Shown: positions 26,384 to 33,620 of the stretch, in pieces
How the letters are laid out: each line of letters opens with the position of its first letter
Numbering within the stretch: position 1 is the first letter of the stretch
Source of the DNA: Clostridium sp.
Lineage (GTDB): Bacteria > Bacillota > Clostridia > Clostridiales > Clostridiaceae
NCBI RefSeq assembly: GCF_030532265.1
Contig: NZ_JAUNLM010000017.1
Location: 1 to 40,428, forward strand
Length of the DNA stretch: 40,428 nt
Reading direction: 5' to 3'
The notes under the pieces: generated by a model
The model's input: only the letters and a program-made list of their open reading frames with translations
Told to the model about the DNA's origin: nothing
The model's database searches: none
Translations under genes and position numbers: made by a program

Positions 26384-26412
26384 ATTATACCATTATATGT
26401 ATTAACATCCAA
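26384..26412 (-). promoter_or_regulatory. Sigma-A promoter of the MMPL operon
   Basis: On the minus strand TTGGAT (26412-26407), 17 nt, TATAAT (26389-26384). The palindrome at 26361-26375 immediately follows. Confidence 0.75.
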
Positions 26413-26492
26413 ATATTTTGATTAAAATTTTATAAAGTTTTAAATAAACTTAAAATTTCAATTTAAATTTTCTGTGAATTATAAATACTGTT

Positions 26493-26553
26493 TTAAATAT
26501 TAAACTTATTGTATAATAACTTTATAATATTAAATTTTAAGTTTAATATTTAA
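26493..26553. repeat. 15-bp inverted repeat upstream of the DUF5685 operon
   Basis: TTAAATATTAAACTT (26493-26507) and its exact reverse complement (26539-26553) flank two TATAAT-like hexamers. It may be an operator pair for the plus-strand operon. The arms are AT-rich, so chance cannot be excluded. Confidence 0.4.
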
Positions 26554-26628
26554 CTTGAAGTATCTATATTAGCTATATTGCTTTATAAAATTTATAAATT
26601 AATAATAGTAAATATAATAAATATTTTT

Positions 26629-26635
26629 AAAGGAG
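26629..26635 (+). promoter_or_regulatory. Ribosome-binding site that fixes the DUF5685 start
   Basis: AAAGGAG, 8 nt before TTG 26644. It selects this TTG over the upstream TTG at 26578, which has no ribosome site. Confidence 0.75.
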
Positions 26636-26643
26636 CGTTTTTA

Positions 26644-27543
26644 TTGTTTGGTTATGTAACTCCTCTAAAACCAGAATTAAAAATTAGAGAATATAATCAA
26701 TTTAAAAGTTATTATTGCGGAGTTTGTTTAAGCATTAAAAATCTTTATGGAAACATTCCTAGAGTATCTTTAAATTATGATATGACTTTCTTGGCACTAC
26801 TTTTAGATGGATTAATGAATGAAAAATTAGATTTAAAATTAAAAAGATGTATGGCTCATCCTACAAAAAAAAAGCCAATTTTATTAAATAATACTGCGTT
26901 AAACTATGCAGCTACTATGAATGTAGCTTTAGTTTATTATAAATTATTAGATGATGTTTATGATGATAATTCATTAAAGAGTAAATTTTTCCTTAATATT
27001 ATGAAACCTTATCATAAAAAATTTACATCTTCTATAAAAAAAATAAACTTATCTATTGAGGAAAATTTAAAATACCTCACAAAACTTGAAAATGATAGAA
27101 ACTTTGTTTCTATAGATGAAATATGTGACCCTTTCAGTAAAATTGTAGGTATTATTCTTAAAGAATTTCCTTATAAGTTTAAAGAAGATTCATTAACTTT
27201 AAGGGAAAATCTTTATACTTTTGGCTATTCTTTGGGTAAGTGGATATATTTAATAGATGCTTTAGATGATTTAGAAAAAGATATGAAAGATAAAAAATTT
27301 AATCCAATAAATTTTTTATACAACAAAACTAACTTAACTTATGATGAATTACTAAAAGAAATAAAAAAAAGAATTGAATTTAGTATTTTTAATTCAGCAT
27401 ATACTTGTAGAGAAATTTTATCTAAACTTCCTCTTAATAAAAATAGAGAGATTTTAGAAAATATAATTGACCTAGGTATGATGGATAAATACATTAATAT
27501 AACAAATAAATGTAAGTGTAAAAAGAAAGGTAGTGAAATTTAA
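26644..27543 (+). CDS. DUF5685-family protein
   Basis: A 299-aa protein; the TTG start gives MFGYVTPLKPELKIREY, the family's typical opening. It has the conserved YYCGVC (Cys25, Cys28) and KRCMAHP (Cys69, His72), which together could hold a metal. It also has LLDDVYDDN (Asp103-108) and LIDALDDLEKD (Asp205-213) on predicted helices, and a CKCKKKGS tail. The paired Asp-rich motifs recall all-alpha isoprenoid synthases, an inference from pattern only. The J-domain gene begins at the base after its stop, so the two are translationally linked. The function is unknown. Confidence 0.8.
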   Translation: MFGYVTPLKPELKIREYNQFKSYYCGVCLSIKNLYGNIPRVSLNYDMTFLALLLDGLMNEKLDLKLKRCMAHPTKKKPILLNNTALNYAATMNVALVYYKLLDDVYDDNSLKSKFFLNIMKPYHKKFTSSIKKINLSIEENLKYLTKLENDRNFVSIDEICDPFSKIVGIILKEFPYKFKEDSLTLRENLYTFGYSLGKWIYLIDALDDLEKDMKDKKFNPINFLYNKTNLTYDELLKEIKKRIEFSIFNSAYTCREILSKLPLNKNREILENIIDLGMMDKYINITNKCKCKKKGSEI

Positions 27544-28158
27544 ATGAATCCTTATGAAGTACTTGGCTTAAAAGAAGGAGCATCACAAGAGGAAATTAAA
27601 AGTGCATATAGAAAGCTTGTAAAACAATATCATCCAGATCAATATGGTGATAATCCCCTAAAAGATTTAGCACAAGAAAAGCTTACAGAAATAAATGCAG
27701 CTTATGATATGTTAACAAAAGGAAATAATAATTCAAGCTATAATACAAATAGTAATTATAGCAATTCATCTTATAATAATCAAAGTAACAATGATATATA
27801 TACTTTTCAAGAAATTAGAAGACTTATACAAAGTAGAAACATACCTTTAGCTGAAAATAAATTAAATTCAATATCTAACAGAAATGCTGAATGGAACTTC
27901 TTAATGGGAGTGTGTCATCTTCAAAAAGGATGGTATGATTCAGCTGTTAATTATCTACAAACAGCTGTAAATATGGATCCTAATAACTTTGAATACAGGC
28001 AAGTATTAAATCAAATAAACATGAGAGCTAGTAATTATGGAAATCCATACAGAACATCTGGTGCAGGTAATGCAGATGCTTGCAATTGTTGTTTAAACCT
28101 TTGGTGTTTAGATAGTCTTTGTGAATGTTTTGGTGGCGATCTTATAGGTTGCTGTTAA
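27544..28158 (+). CDS. J-domain protein with cysteine-rich tail
   Basis: A 204-aa protein. Residues 1-65 are a J domain: NPYEVLGLKEGASQEEIKSAYR, then the HPD motif in KQYHPDQYGDNP. An Asn/Ser/Tyr-rich linker (about 60-85) follows. A TPR-like pair of helices is at about 95-150 (FLMGVCHLQKGWYDSAVNYL). The last 30 residues contain eight cysteines (ACNCCLNLWCLDSLCECFGG, then GCC). It should stimulate DnaK while the tail binds a metal or a membrane. It lacks the zinc-finger and C-terminal domains of DnaJ, so it is a specialised co-chaperone. Its operon partners are DUF5685 and a membrane protein. Confidence 0.88.
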   Translation: MNPYEVLGLKEGASQEEIKSAYRKLVKQYHPDQYGDNPLKDLAQEKLTEINAAYDMLTKGNNNSSYNTNSNYSNSSYNNQSNNDIYTFQEIRRLIQSRNIPLAENKLNSISNRNAEWNFLMGVCHLQKGWYDSAVNYLQTAVNMDPNNFEYRQVLNQINMRASNYGNPYRTSGAGNADACNCCLNLWCLDSLCECFGGDLIGCC

Positions 28159-28180
28159 TAAGTTTTGGAGGCTTATTATT

Positions 28181-28681
28181 ATGAAAAATTTAAAAGCTAA
28201 AGATTTAGCATTAGGTGGTATACTAACTTCATTAACTGTAATTGTATTATTTATTAATATTCTTATACCAATAAATACTTTTGCTATTCTTACAATTTCA
28301 TCTTGTTTTGTTCCTATAGCAATTATTAGAAGTAATGTACGGGTTGGAATCTTTGTTTATATAGCTTCATCTATAATAGGGTTCTTTTTAGTTCCATTAG
28401 ATATAATGATTCCTTTTATACTTTACTTTGGAATTTATGGTTTAGTTAAGTTTTATATTGAAAAGCTAAGAAATATGCCATTAGAAATATTATTAAAATT
28501 ATCATTTTCAAATATAATGCTAATTTTAGGCTATATTTTATTCACAAAATTTATAGCACCTATAAATTTAAATATTCCTATATGGATTCTTATTATATTA
28601 GCTCAAATTGCATTTCTTATATTTGATTATGCCTTAACATTAATAATAACGTTTTATATTTCTAAATTTCATAATAAGTAA
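28181..28681 (+). CDS. Small integral membrane protein (S-component-like)
   Basis: A 166-aa, very hydrophobic protein with about five transmembrane segments. It starts KNLKAKDLALGGILTSLTVI, a cytoplasmic basic stretch before the first helix like that of ECF S components and related proteins. No vitamin-binding signature could be named, so the assignment to the ECF group is tentative. The ATG has GGAGG upstream and lies 22 nt after the J-protein stop, making it the third gene of the operon, which ends at the terminator at 28689-28715. Confidence 0.7.
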   Translation: MKNLKAKDLALGGILTSLTVIVLFINILIPINTFAILTISSCFVPIAIIRSNVRVGIFVYIASSIIGFFLVPLDIMIPFILYFGIYGLVKFYIEKLRNMPLEILLKLSFSNIMLILGYILFTKFIAPINLNIPIWILIILAQIAFLIFDYALTLIITFYISKFHNK

Positions 28682-28688
28682 AAAAACA

Positions 28689-28715
28689 AAGCACTATTAT
28701 TTTATAATAGTGCTT
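28689..28715 (+). terminator. Terminator of the DUF5685 operon
   Basis: A 12-bp perfect stem AAGCACTATTAT (28689-28700) with 28704-28715 and a 3-nt loop. The following U-tract is weak (TTAATGTTATT on the other flank), so it may be leaky. Confidence 0.7.
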
Positions 28716-28759
28716 AATGTTATTCAAAAAATTTATATTTAATCATGTAAACTTCATTT

Positions 28760-29140
28760 TTAATTAATTGAATTTAATATTTTTTTAAGTATAATATCAA
28801 TTACCTCTCCTAAAATTATTATTACAAATAATCTTGTATATACAAATAAAATATATGTTAAAATAACTAAACCGATTCCTGCATATCCAATTAATAAAAT
28901 TGTGACTTTATTTAAAGAAATAGTACTATCCCTATTTAACTGATTTGATAAATTATCTATACTATCTATACATCCTTGAAATTTACCTTCAAAAAGAAAT
29001 GCAATTACTCTATCAATAATAAATATACTCCAAAAAATAACGCTTAATTTATTTCTAAAAGCAAAAATATATATAAGTAACATAATTATACCTAATGTAG
29101 GTAATATATAATCCGCAACTATTTTTCTCAATTCTTCCAT
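28760..29140 (-). CDS. Small membrane protein, 126 aa
   Basis: The start is placed at ATG 29140 behind CAGGAGAA; the longer open frame to 29278 has no ribosome site and crosses the terminator of the gene upstream. There are three hydrophobic segments (about 15-32, 75-98 and 100-115) and a polar loop QGCIDSIDNLSNQLNRD. It was not recognised. It appears monocistronic. Confidence 0.6.
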   Translation of the reverse strand: MEELRKIVADYILPTLGIIMLLIYIFAFRNKLSVIFWSIFIIDRVIAFLFEGKFQGCIDSIDNLSNQLNRDSTISLNKVTILLIGYAGIGLVILTYILFVYTRLFVIIILGEVIDIILKKILNSIN

Positions 29141-29234
29141 AATTAAATTCTCCTGTAACTTTAAATATTTTCGCTTATAATTATGATACCAATTATTTTG
29201 TATATATTGCAATAATTTAATCAAATATATAAAA

Positions 29235-29267
29235 AAAGATATACAATTTTGATTATTGTATATCTTT
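29235..29267 (-). terminator. Terminator of the pyridoxamine-type kinase gene
   Basis: AAAGATATACAAT (29235-29247) pairs perfectly with 29255-29267, followed on the minus strand by seven T. Confidence 0.85.
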
Positions 29268-29274
29268 ATAAAAA

Positions 29275-30099
29275 TCATAATAACTTATAAAGCTGTTTTT
29301 CTAACAAAACACCTTCTTTAGCTTCATAGTCATATTTAATACTATATTCTATACACCCTTTTACAAAATCTGCTGAATTTTTAACTCCATCTTCTAATGT
29401 GTTTTTCTTTAGTAATTCAGTACATAAAGTTGCTGTAAATATGTCACCTGTTCCTGGATAAGATTTTTCTAATCTTTCATGCTTTATAATGCTTAAATTT
29501 TCTCCTTCTAAAATAGCAATTCCTATTTTATCATTGCAAGGAACCGAAGTTATAACTATATTTTTAGCTCCAATTTTTCTTAAATCTTTTAAAATATCCT
29601 TTATATCTTCTTCTTGAAAATTTAAAAAATCTTTTTCTTTTCTTCCCGTCAAATATAGTGCTTCTGTAAAATTTGGTGTAATTAAATCACTATATTTTAA
29701 AATCCTCTTTAGCTTTTCTACATAATCATTGTTAAACCCATTATAAAGAGTATTATTATCTCCAAATATAGTATCTAATATAACTAATCCATCCTTTTTT
29801 TCTTTTAAAAATAATTCTACTTGTTCTATTTTTTCTTTATTACCTAAATAACCTATTAAAGTTAAATCAAAATTTATTTTATTTTTATTCATGCTCTCTA
29901 GTGATTGCTTAATAAAATTTTTACTATCGATTTTTGCTATACTTTTAAAACCACCTGTATGGCTTGATAATACTACAGTCGGAATAGGACAAACCTCTAT
30001 TCCCCTAATACTCATTATAGGTAATATGTTTGTAATAGATGCTTTGCCAATAGAACATAGGCTGTGTATTACTAAAGCTCTATTTATAGGTTTCTTCAA
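29275..30099 (-). CDS. Pyridoxamine/pyridoxal kinase-like protein (PfkB/ribokinase fold)
   Basis: A 274-aa protein starting at TTG (30099-30097) behind GGAGAG. LVIHSLCSIGKASI and VLSSHTGGF belong to the substrate pocket of PdxY/PdxK-type kinases. DLITPNFTEALYLTG (about 138-152) is the family signature. SYPGTGDIFTATL (214-226) carries the catalytic Asp219. It would phosphorylate a vitamin B6 form with ATP. The ECF S component 20 nt upstream suggests a salvage operon of uptake plus trapping by phosphorylation. Confidence 0.88.
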   Translation of the reverse strand: MKKPINRALVIHSLCSIGKASITNILPIMSIRGIEVCPIPTVVLSSHTGGFKSIAKIDSKNFIKQSLESMNKNKINFDLTLIGYLGNKEKIEQVELFLKEKKDGLVILDTIFGDNNTLYNGFNNDYVEKLKRILKYSDLITPNFTEALYLTGRKEKDFLNFQEEDIKDILKDLRKIGAKNIVITSVPCNDKIGIAILEGENLSIIKHERLEKSYPGTGDIFTATLCTELLKKNTLEDGVKNSADFVKGCIEYSIKYDYEAKEGVLLEKQLYKLL

Positions 30100-30119
30100 A
30101 ATTTATCTCTCCGTTCCGA

Positions 30120-30647
30120 TTAATTCATTTGCTTTATAAATATTTTACTAGCTGATTTTATAGCTATTGATAAAGGTATTGCAATAGCTACTCCTATGGT
30201 AGTTGTTGTTATTGATGTTAGAAGTGATGTTACAGCTCCTTGCCATCCCTTAAATATTATCCAATTAAAAATAAAATATCCAACTAATGATACTATACCT
30301 CCAGATATAAAACCAATCATATTTTGTACTATATTTTTCCCCTCTTTACCATTCATAAAACAAATCTTACCTGCAACATATCCTGTTAACCCTTTAATTA
30401 TAAACGTAGGAATTGTCCAAAGTACAAATGCAGGATTTAATGCATCCATAAGTGCACTACCTATAGCTGCAGGAATAAAAGCTTTTTCTCCAATTAATAC
30501 TGCAACTATAAATATAACTGTTGTTCCTAGATGTATCATTGACATCCCAGCACCTATTGGAATTTCAATATGAATATAAGTTCCTAAAAATACTAAAGCT
30601 GAAAACATTGATAACATAACAAGCTTTTTAGTGCTCATTTTTTTCAT
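30120..30647 (-). CDS. ECF transporter S component, probably for vitamin B6
   Basis: A 175-aa protein with six predicted transmembrane helices. It has the typical N-terminal basic stretch (KKMSTKKLVMLSMFSALVFLG), a conserved GAGMSMIHLGTTVIFI segment in helix 2-3 and GSALMDALNP. S components bind one vitamin or metal each and use shared EcfA/EcfT proteins encoded elsewhere. Pairing with a pyridoxamine-type kinase makes pyridoxine/pyridoxamine the best guess. The RBS GGGGGGAAG serves either Met1 or Met4. Confidence 0.82.
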   Translation of the reverse strand: MKKMSTKKLVMLSMFSALVFLGTYIHIEIPIGAGMSMIHLGTTVIFIVAVLIGEKAFIPAAIGSALMDALNPAFVLWTIPTFIIKGLTGYVAGKICFMNGKEGKNIVQNMIGFISGGIVSLVGYFIFNWIIFKGWQGAVTSLLTSITTTTIGVAIAIPLSIAIKSASKIFIKQMN

Positions 30648-30683
30648 TTTAACTTCCCCCCATTTATTTTTTAATCTTCTTTT

Positions 30684-30728
30684 ATGTTATGCTTTTAAAG
30701 TATCAACTGTCAAATGTACCGATACATT
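30684..30728 (-). promoter_or_regulatory. Promoter and operator-like repeat of the S-component/kinase operon
   Basis: TTGACA (30713-30708), 18 nt, TAACAT (30689-30684) on the minus strand. An inverted repeat AATGTA-CCGA-TACATT (30713-30728) overlaps the upstream edge of the -35, so a regulator might bind there. Confidence 0.5.
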
Positions 30729-30772
30729 ATAATAAATAAATATTATAATTACCTATAAACTTATTTATTTCA

Positions 30773-30799
30773 AAAAAAATAGGGCTGTAAAACAGCCCT
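30773..30799 (-). terminator. Terminator of the peptide transporter gene
   Basis: AGGGCTGT-AAA-ACAGCCCT (30781-30799), followed on the minus strand by a long T-run. Confidence 0.9.
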
Positions 30800-30811
30800 T
30801 ATATTTTAATA

Positions 30812-32182
30812 TTATTTCATTAATTTTGTAATCTTCTTGCTAAGTAATAATAATACTATTCCAAGTACTATACATACTCCTGATATTGAACCAAATATTT
30901 CTAAAGGTCCTAATGTTTCTAATCTTGATGCTATAACACCAGCTAATAAATTTGCTACTCCTGTTGCAGCAAGCCATAATCCCATTAATAATGAAGCATA
31001 CTTAATTGGTGCAAGTTTTGATACCATTGATAAACCAATTGGTGATAAACATAACTCTCCAACAGTATTACAGAAATATGTTAATACAACCCACCACATA
31101 CTTGCTTTGGCTACTGGATTTTCAGCGCCTCCAATTGACATAACTGCTCCTACCATAAATAAGAAACCAATTCCTAATATTATCATACCCATTCCCATTT
31201 TAACTGGTATTGATAAATCACCTTTATCTCTATTTGCTAATCTAATCCATAACTTAGCTAATATTGGTGAAAGTATTAAAACAAAGATTGGGTTACATGA
31301 TTGGAACCATGAAACTGGTATTGTCATTCCAAAAAGTTCTCTATTAGTTAATTTTTGAGTAAACATTGTTAATGAACTTCCTGCTTGCTCAAAGCCTGTC
31401 CAGAAGAAAATAACAAATGCTGCTAATATTATTATAGATAATACTCTTCTTTTTTCTTGCTTAGTTAAAGGCTCATTACTTGCCTTTTTATTTTCATTTT
31501 TAGCTTCTTCCTTATTAATTCCCCCAACATGAGATAAATATTTTGGTGAAAATACCATAAATATAATCGCACCTAGAACCATACCAATAGCAGCTGCTAA
31601 AAATCCATATTTAAATCCATAATGCATAACACCATTTGAAGTTGTTGCGAAGATATTTTCTGCTAATAATCCACATATTAAAGGTGCTATTAATGAACCT
31701 AAGTTTATTCCCATATAAAATATTGTAAATGCTGAATCCTTACGCTTATCACCTTTATCATAAAGTTGACCAACAACAGTTGATATATTAGGTTTAAAGA
31801 ATCCATTACCAGCAATTAATAACGCTAATCCTATGTAAAGCCCTACTCTACTTCCATTAACAAATAATGAGAAGTTACCTATGGCCATAATAATTGCTCC
31901 AATTAATATAGCTTTCTTTTGTCCTAAGAAATTATCTGCAAGCCATCCTCCTATAATTGGAGTAAAATATGTGCATCCAGTATAAATAGCATATATAAAA
32001 GCCCCTGAACTTACACTATAACCTAAACCACCTTGTACAAGACTTACTGTTAAGTAAAGCATTAAAAGTGATCTTAATCCGTAATAACTAAATCTTTCCC
32101 ACATTTCAGTTAGGAATAATAAGTAAAGACCTGCTGGATGTTTTAATCTACTTTTTGTAGCAGGTACATCTAATGTTGTCAT
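30812..32182 (-). CDS. POT/PTR-family proton-coupled di-/tripeptide transporter
   Basis: The start is ATG 32182 behind AGGGGAA, giving 456 aa; an ATG six codons upstream overlaps that ribosome site. The ExxER proton motif is in LFLTEMWERFSYYGLRS. Other POT signatures are GGWLADNFLGQKKAI, NGFFKPNISTVVGQLY, FYMGINLGSLIAPLICG and SPIGLSMVSKLAP. About 14 transmembrane helices are expected. It imports small peptides with protons. It has its own promoter (32260-32288) and terminator. Confidence 0.95.
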   Translation of the reverse strand: MTTLDVPATKSRLKHPAGLYLLFLTEMWERFSYYGLRSLLMLYLTVSLVQGGLGYSVSSGAFIYAIYTGCTYFTPIIGGWLADNFLGQKKAILIGAIIMAIGNFSLFVNGSRVGLYIGLALLIAGNGFFKPNISTVVGQLYDKGDKRKDSAFTIFYMGINLGSLIAPLICGLLAENIFATTSNGVMHYGFKYGFLAAAIGMVLGAIIFMVFSPKYLSHVGGINKEEAKNENKKASNEPLTKQEKRRVLSIIILAAFVIFFWTGFEQAGSSLTMFTQKLTNRELFGMTIPVSWFQSCNPIFVLILSPILAKLWIRLANRDKGDLSIPVKMGMGMIILGIGFLFMVGAVMSIGGAENPVAKASMWWVVLTYFCNTVGELCLSPIGLSMVSKLAPIKYASLLMGLWLAATGVANLLAGVIASRLETLGPLEIFGSISGVCIVLGIVLLLLSKKITKLMK

Positions 32183-32259
32183 AAAAATTCCCCTTTTCAT
32201 TTATCTTTTGCTTCAATTTTGCAATTTGTTTTTGAAAACTTTCTTTAATCGATGATAAA

Positions 32260-32288
32260 ATTATAGCATTTACAGAAAAATAATTCAA
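32260..32288 (-). promoter_or_regulatory. Sigma-A promoter of the peptide transporter
   Basis: On the minus strand TTGAAT (32288-32283), 17 nt, TATAAT (32265-32260). The leader is about 70 nt. Confidence 0.75.
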
Positions 32289-32690
32289 GTTATTTCTTCA
32301 TTTTATTTAATTCAATTAACTTTTTTATAAAATTTATATATTTTATAAGGGTATTTTTTATTAATTTAATAATAAAATATCATTTTTTTAATTTTTCTTT
32401 ATTAATCCTTTAATTTTTTTATTGTATTTCCATACAGTACATTTGATTTTTTATGTAATACACTTGCAAGTTATAATAATATAAGATTCATTTTAGAGTT
32501 GATAATTGACACTTTATTAATAATAAATAAAAATTCAAACATAAATTTAATTTAAATTCTTCTGTTATACCTGAAATTTTCTTAAAATAATAAAAATAAT
32601 TATTTTAGAATATTTACAAAAGAATATATAATTTTGTATTAATAAATTTAATTGTCTTTTTAATAAAATATAAATTTATTTCAAATAAAA
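32289..32690. other. Gene-free AT-rich spacer
   Basis: About 400 bp of almost pure A/T between the peptide transporter promoter and the terminator of the NERD-like gene. No open frame with a ribosome site, no stable hairpin and no repeat were found. One CodY-like string (AATTTTCTTAAAATA, about 32576-32590) is within chance for such DNA. Confidence 0.6.
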
Positions 32691-32731
32691 AATTACAAGT
32701 ATAAACTATAAATTAGAATATACTTGTAATT
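32681..32731 (-). terminator. Terminator of the NERD-like gene
   Basis: AATTACAAGTATA (32691-32703) pairs with its exact complement at 32719-32731 around a 15-nt loop, followed on the minus strand by TTTTATTTG. Confidence 0.7.
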
Positions 32732-32745
32732 TAATATTCGTAAAA

Positions 32746-33519
32746 TCATTTTATTTTTGATACTATTCTTAAAATATCACTCAAACTTATTTTATGTTTT
32801 GAATTTGTCTTTTCTATATATTTTGTTAATTCTCCATCTGTATTTTTATTAAAGATTTTTATATCCTCATTATTTAATTTTATATTTAACTTTGTATCCT
32901 CAAAATAATAAATTATCCCCCTTATCTTAATATTATATCCTATTTCTTTTATGTACTCATTAATATTATTCATTTGCTTTTTTAATATAAATATAGGATT
33001 ATTTATTTTTTTGAAACCAAATTTATTTTCTAGTTCCCACTTATTATCAAAATCATTTCCTCTTATAATTCCATTATCACTCCTACTATATATTATAAAA
33101 ATCCCTTTATCATTTATACATAATGTATCAATATAATTTATTCCACTTTTTAAAGATATTTTTACATTATTTAATATATAATTCTTATTATCTAATCGCC
33201 TTAAAACAGCAGGTTCTATTTTAATATCTTTATTTTTCCGTTTATTTAAATCAATAAACCCATTTTTAAACTGTTGTTTTTTTAAATATTTATTTTTGGA
33301 ATAACTATATGTTAATACTAAAGATATTAGTATTATAGTAAAATCATAATATTCATCTAAAATTTTATAAACATAAAAAAAGCTATCTATTACTTCAAAT
33401 AATAATTTAACTATAAATATAAATATTATAAAAGTAATTATAATTGAAAATTTATTAAGTTCTACTTTTCTAACTAATTTTTCTTCTTTAATATTAGTAA
33501 CATCTATTAGTATAGCCAT
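32746..33519 (-). CDS. Membrane-anchored NERD-like protein
   Basis: A 257-aa protein. There are two transmembrane segments (about 24-48 and 57-73), then a soluble domain. Residues about 112-200 follow the NERD pattern: YILNNVKISLKSGINYIDTLCINDKGIFIIYSRSD with GNDFDNKWEL and NNPIFILKKQMNNI. NERD is a nuclease-related fold. The usual active-site E-x-K after the GIF-I strand is replaced by YSRS here, so nuclease activity is doubtful. It is monocistronic, with RBS GAGGTG. The role is unknown. Confidence 0.7.
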   Translation of the reverse strand: MAILIDVTNIKEEKLVRKVELNKFSIIITFIIFIFIVKLLFEVIDSFFYVYKILDEYYDFTIILISLVLTYSYSKNKYLKKQQFKNGFIDLNKRKNKDIKIEPAVLRRLDNKNYILNNVKISLKSGINYIDTLCINDKGIFIIYSRSDNGIIRGNDFDNKWELENKFGFKKINNPIFILKKQMNNINEYIKEIGYNIKIRGIIYYFEDTKLNIKLNNEDIKIFNKNTDGELTKYIEKTNSKHKISLSDILRIVSKIK

Positions 33520-33546
33520 TTATTTCACCTCATTACATAAATTAAA

Positions 33547-33567
33547 GGCTAGAAATTATTTCTAGCC
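33547..33567 (-). terminator. Terminator of the ClC gene
   Basis: GGCTAGAAA-TTA-TTTCTAGCC, a 9-bp perfect stem lying between the ClC stop and the NERD-like start. The T-run on the minus strand is short (TTTAATTT). Confidence 0.65.
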
Positions 33568-33620
33568 CTTATTATTATGTACCAATATTAAAATTATTAT
33601 ATAAAATTATACTATTTTAA

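Noticed and set aside
29141-29278. 46-codon N-terminal extension of the small membrane protein
   Set aside because: It runs through the terminator of the upstream gene and lacks a ribosome site.
30837-31358. 173-codon plus-strand open frame
   Set aside because: Antisense shadow of the POT transporter, which has full family motifs in the other frame.
32576-32590. CodY-box-like string
   Set aside because: 13 of 15 positions match, but the spacer is almost pure A/T and the site is about 300 bp from any promoter seen.
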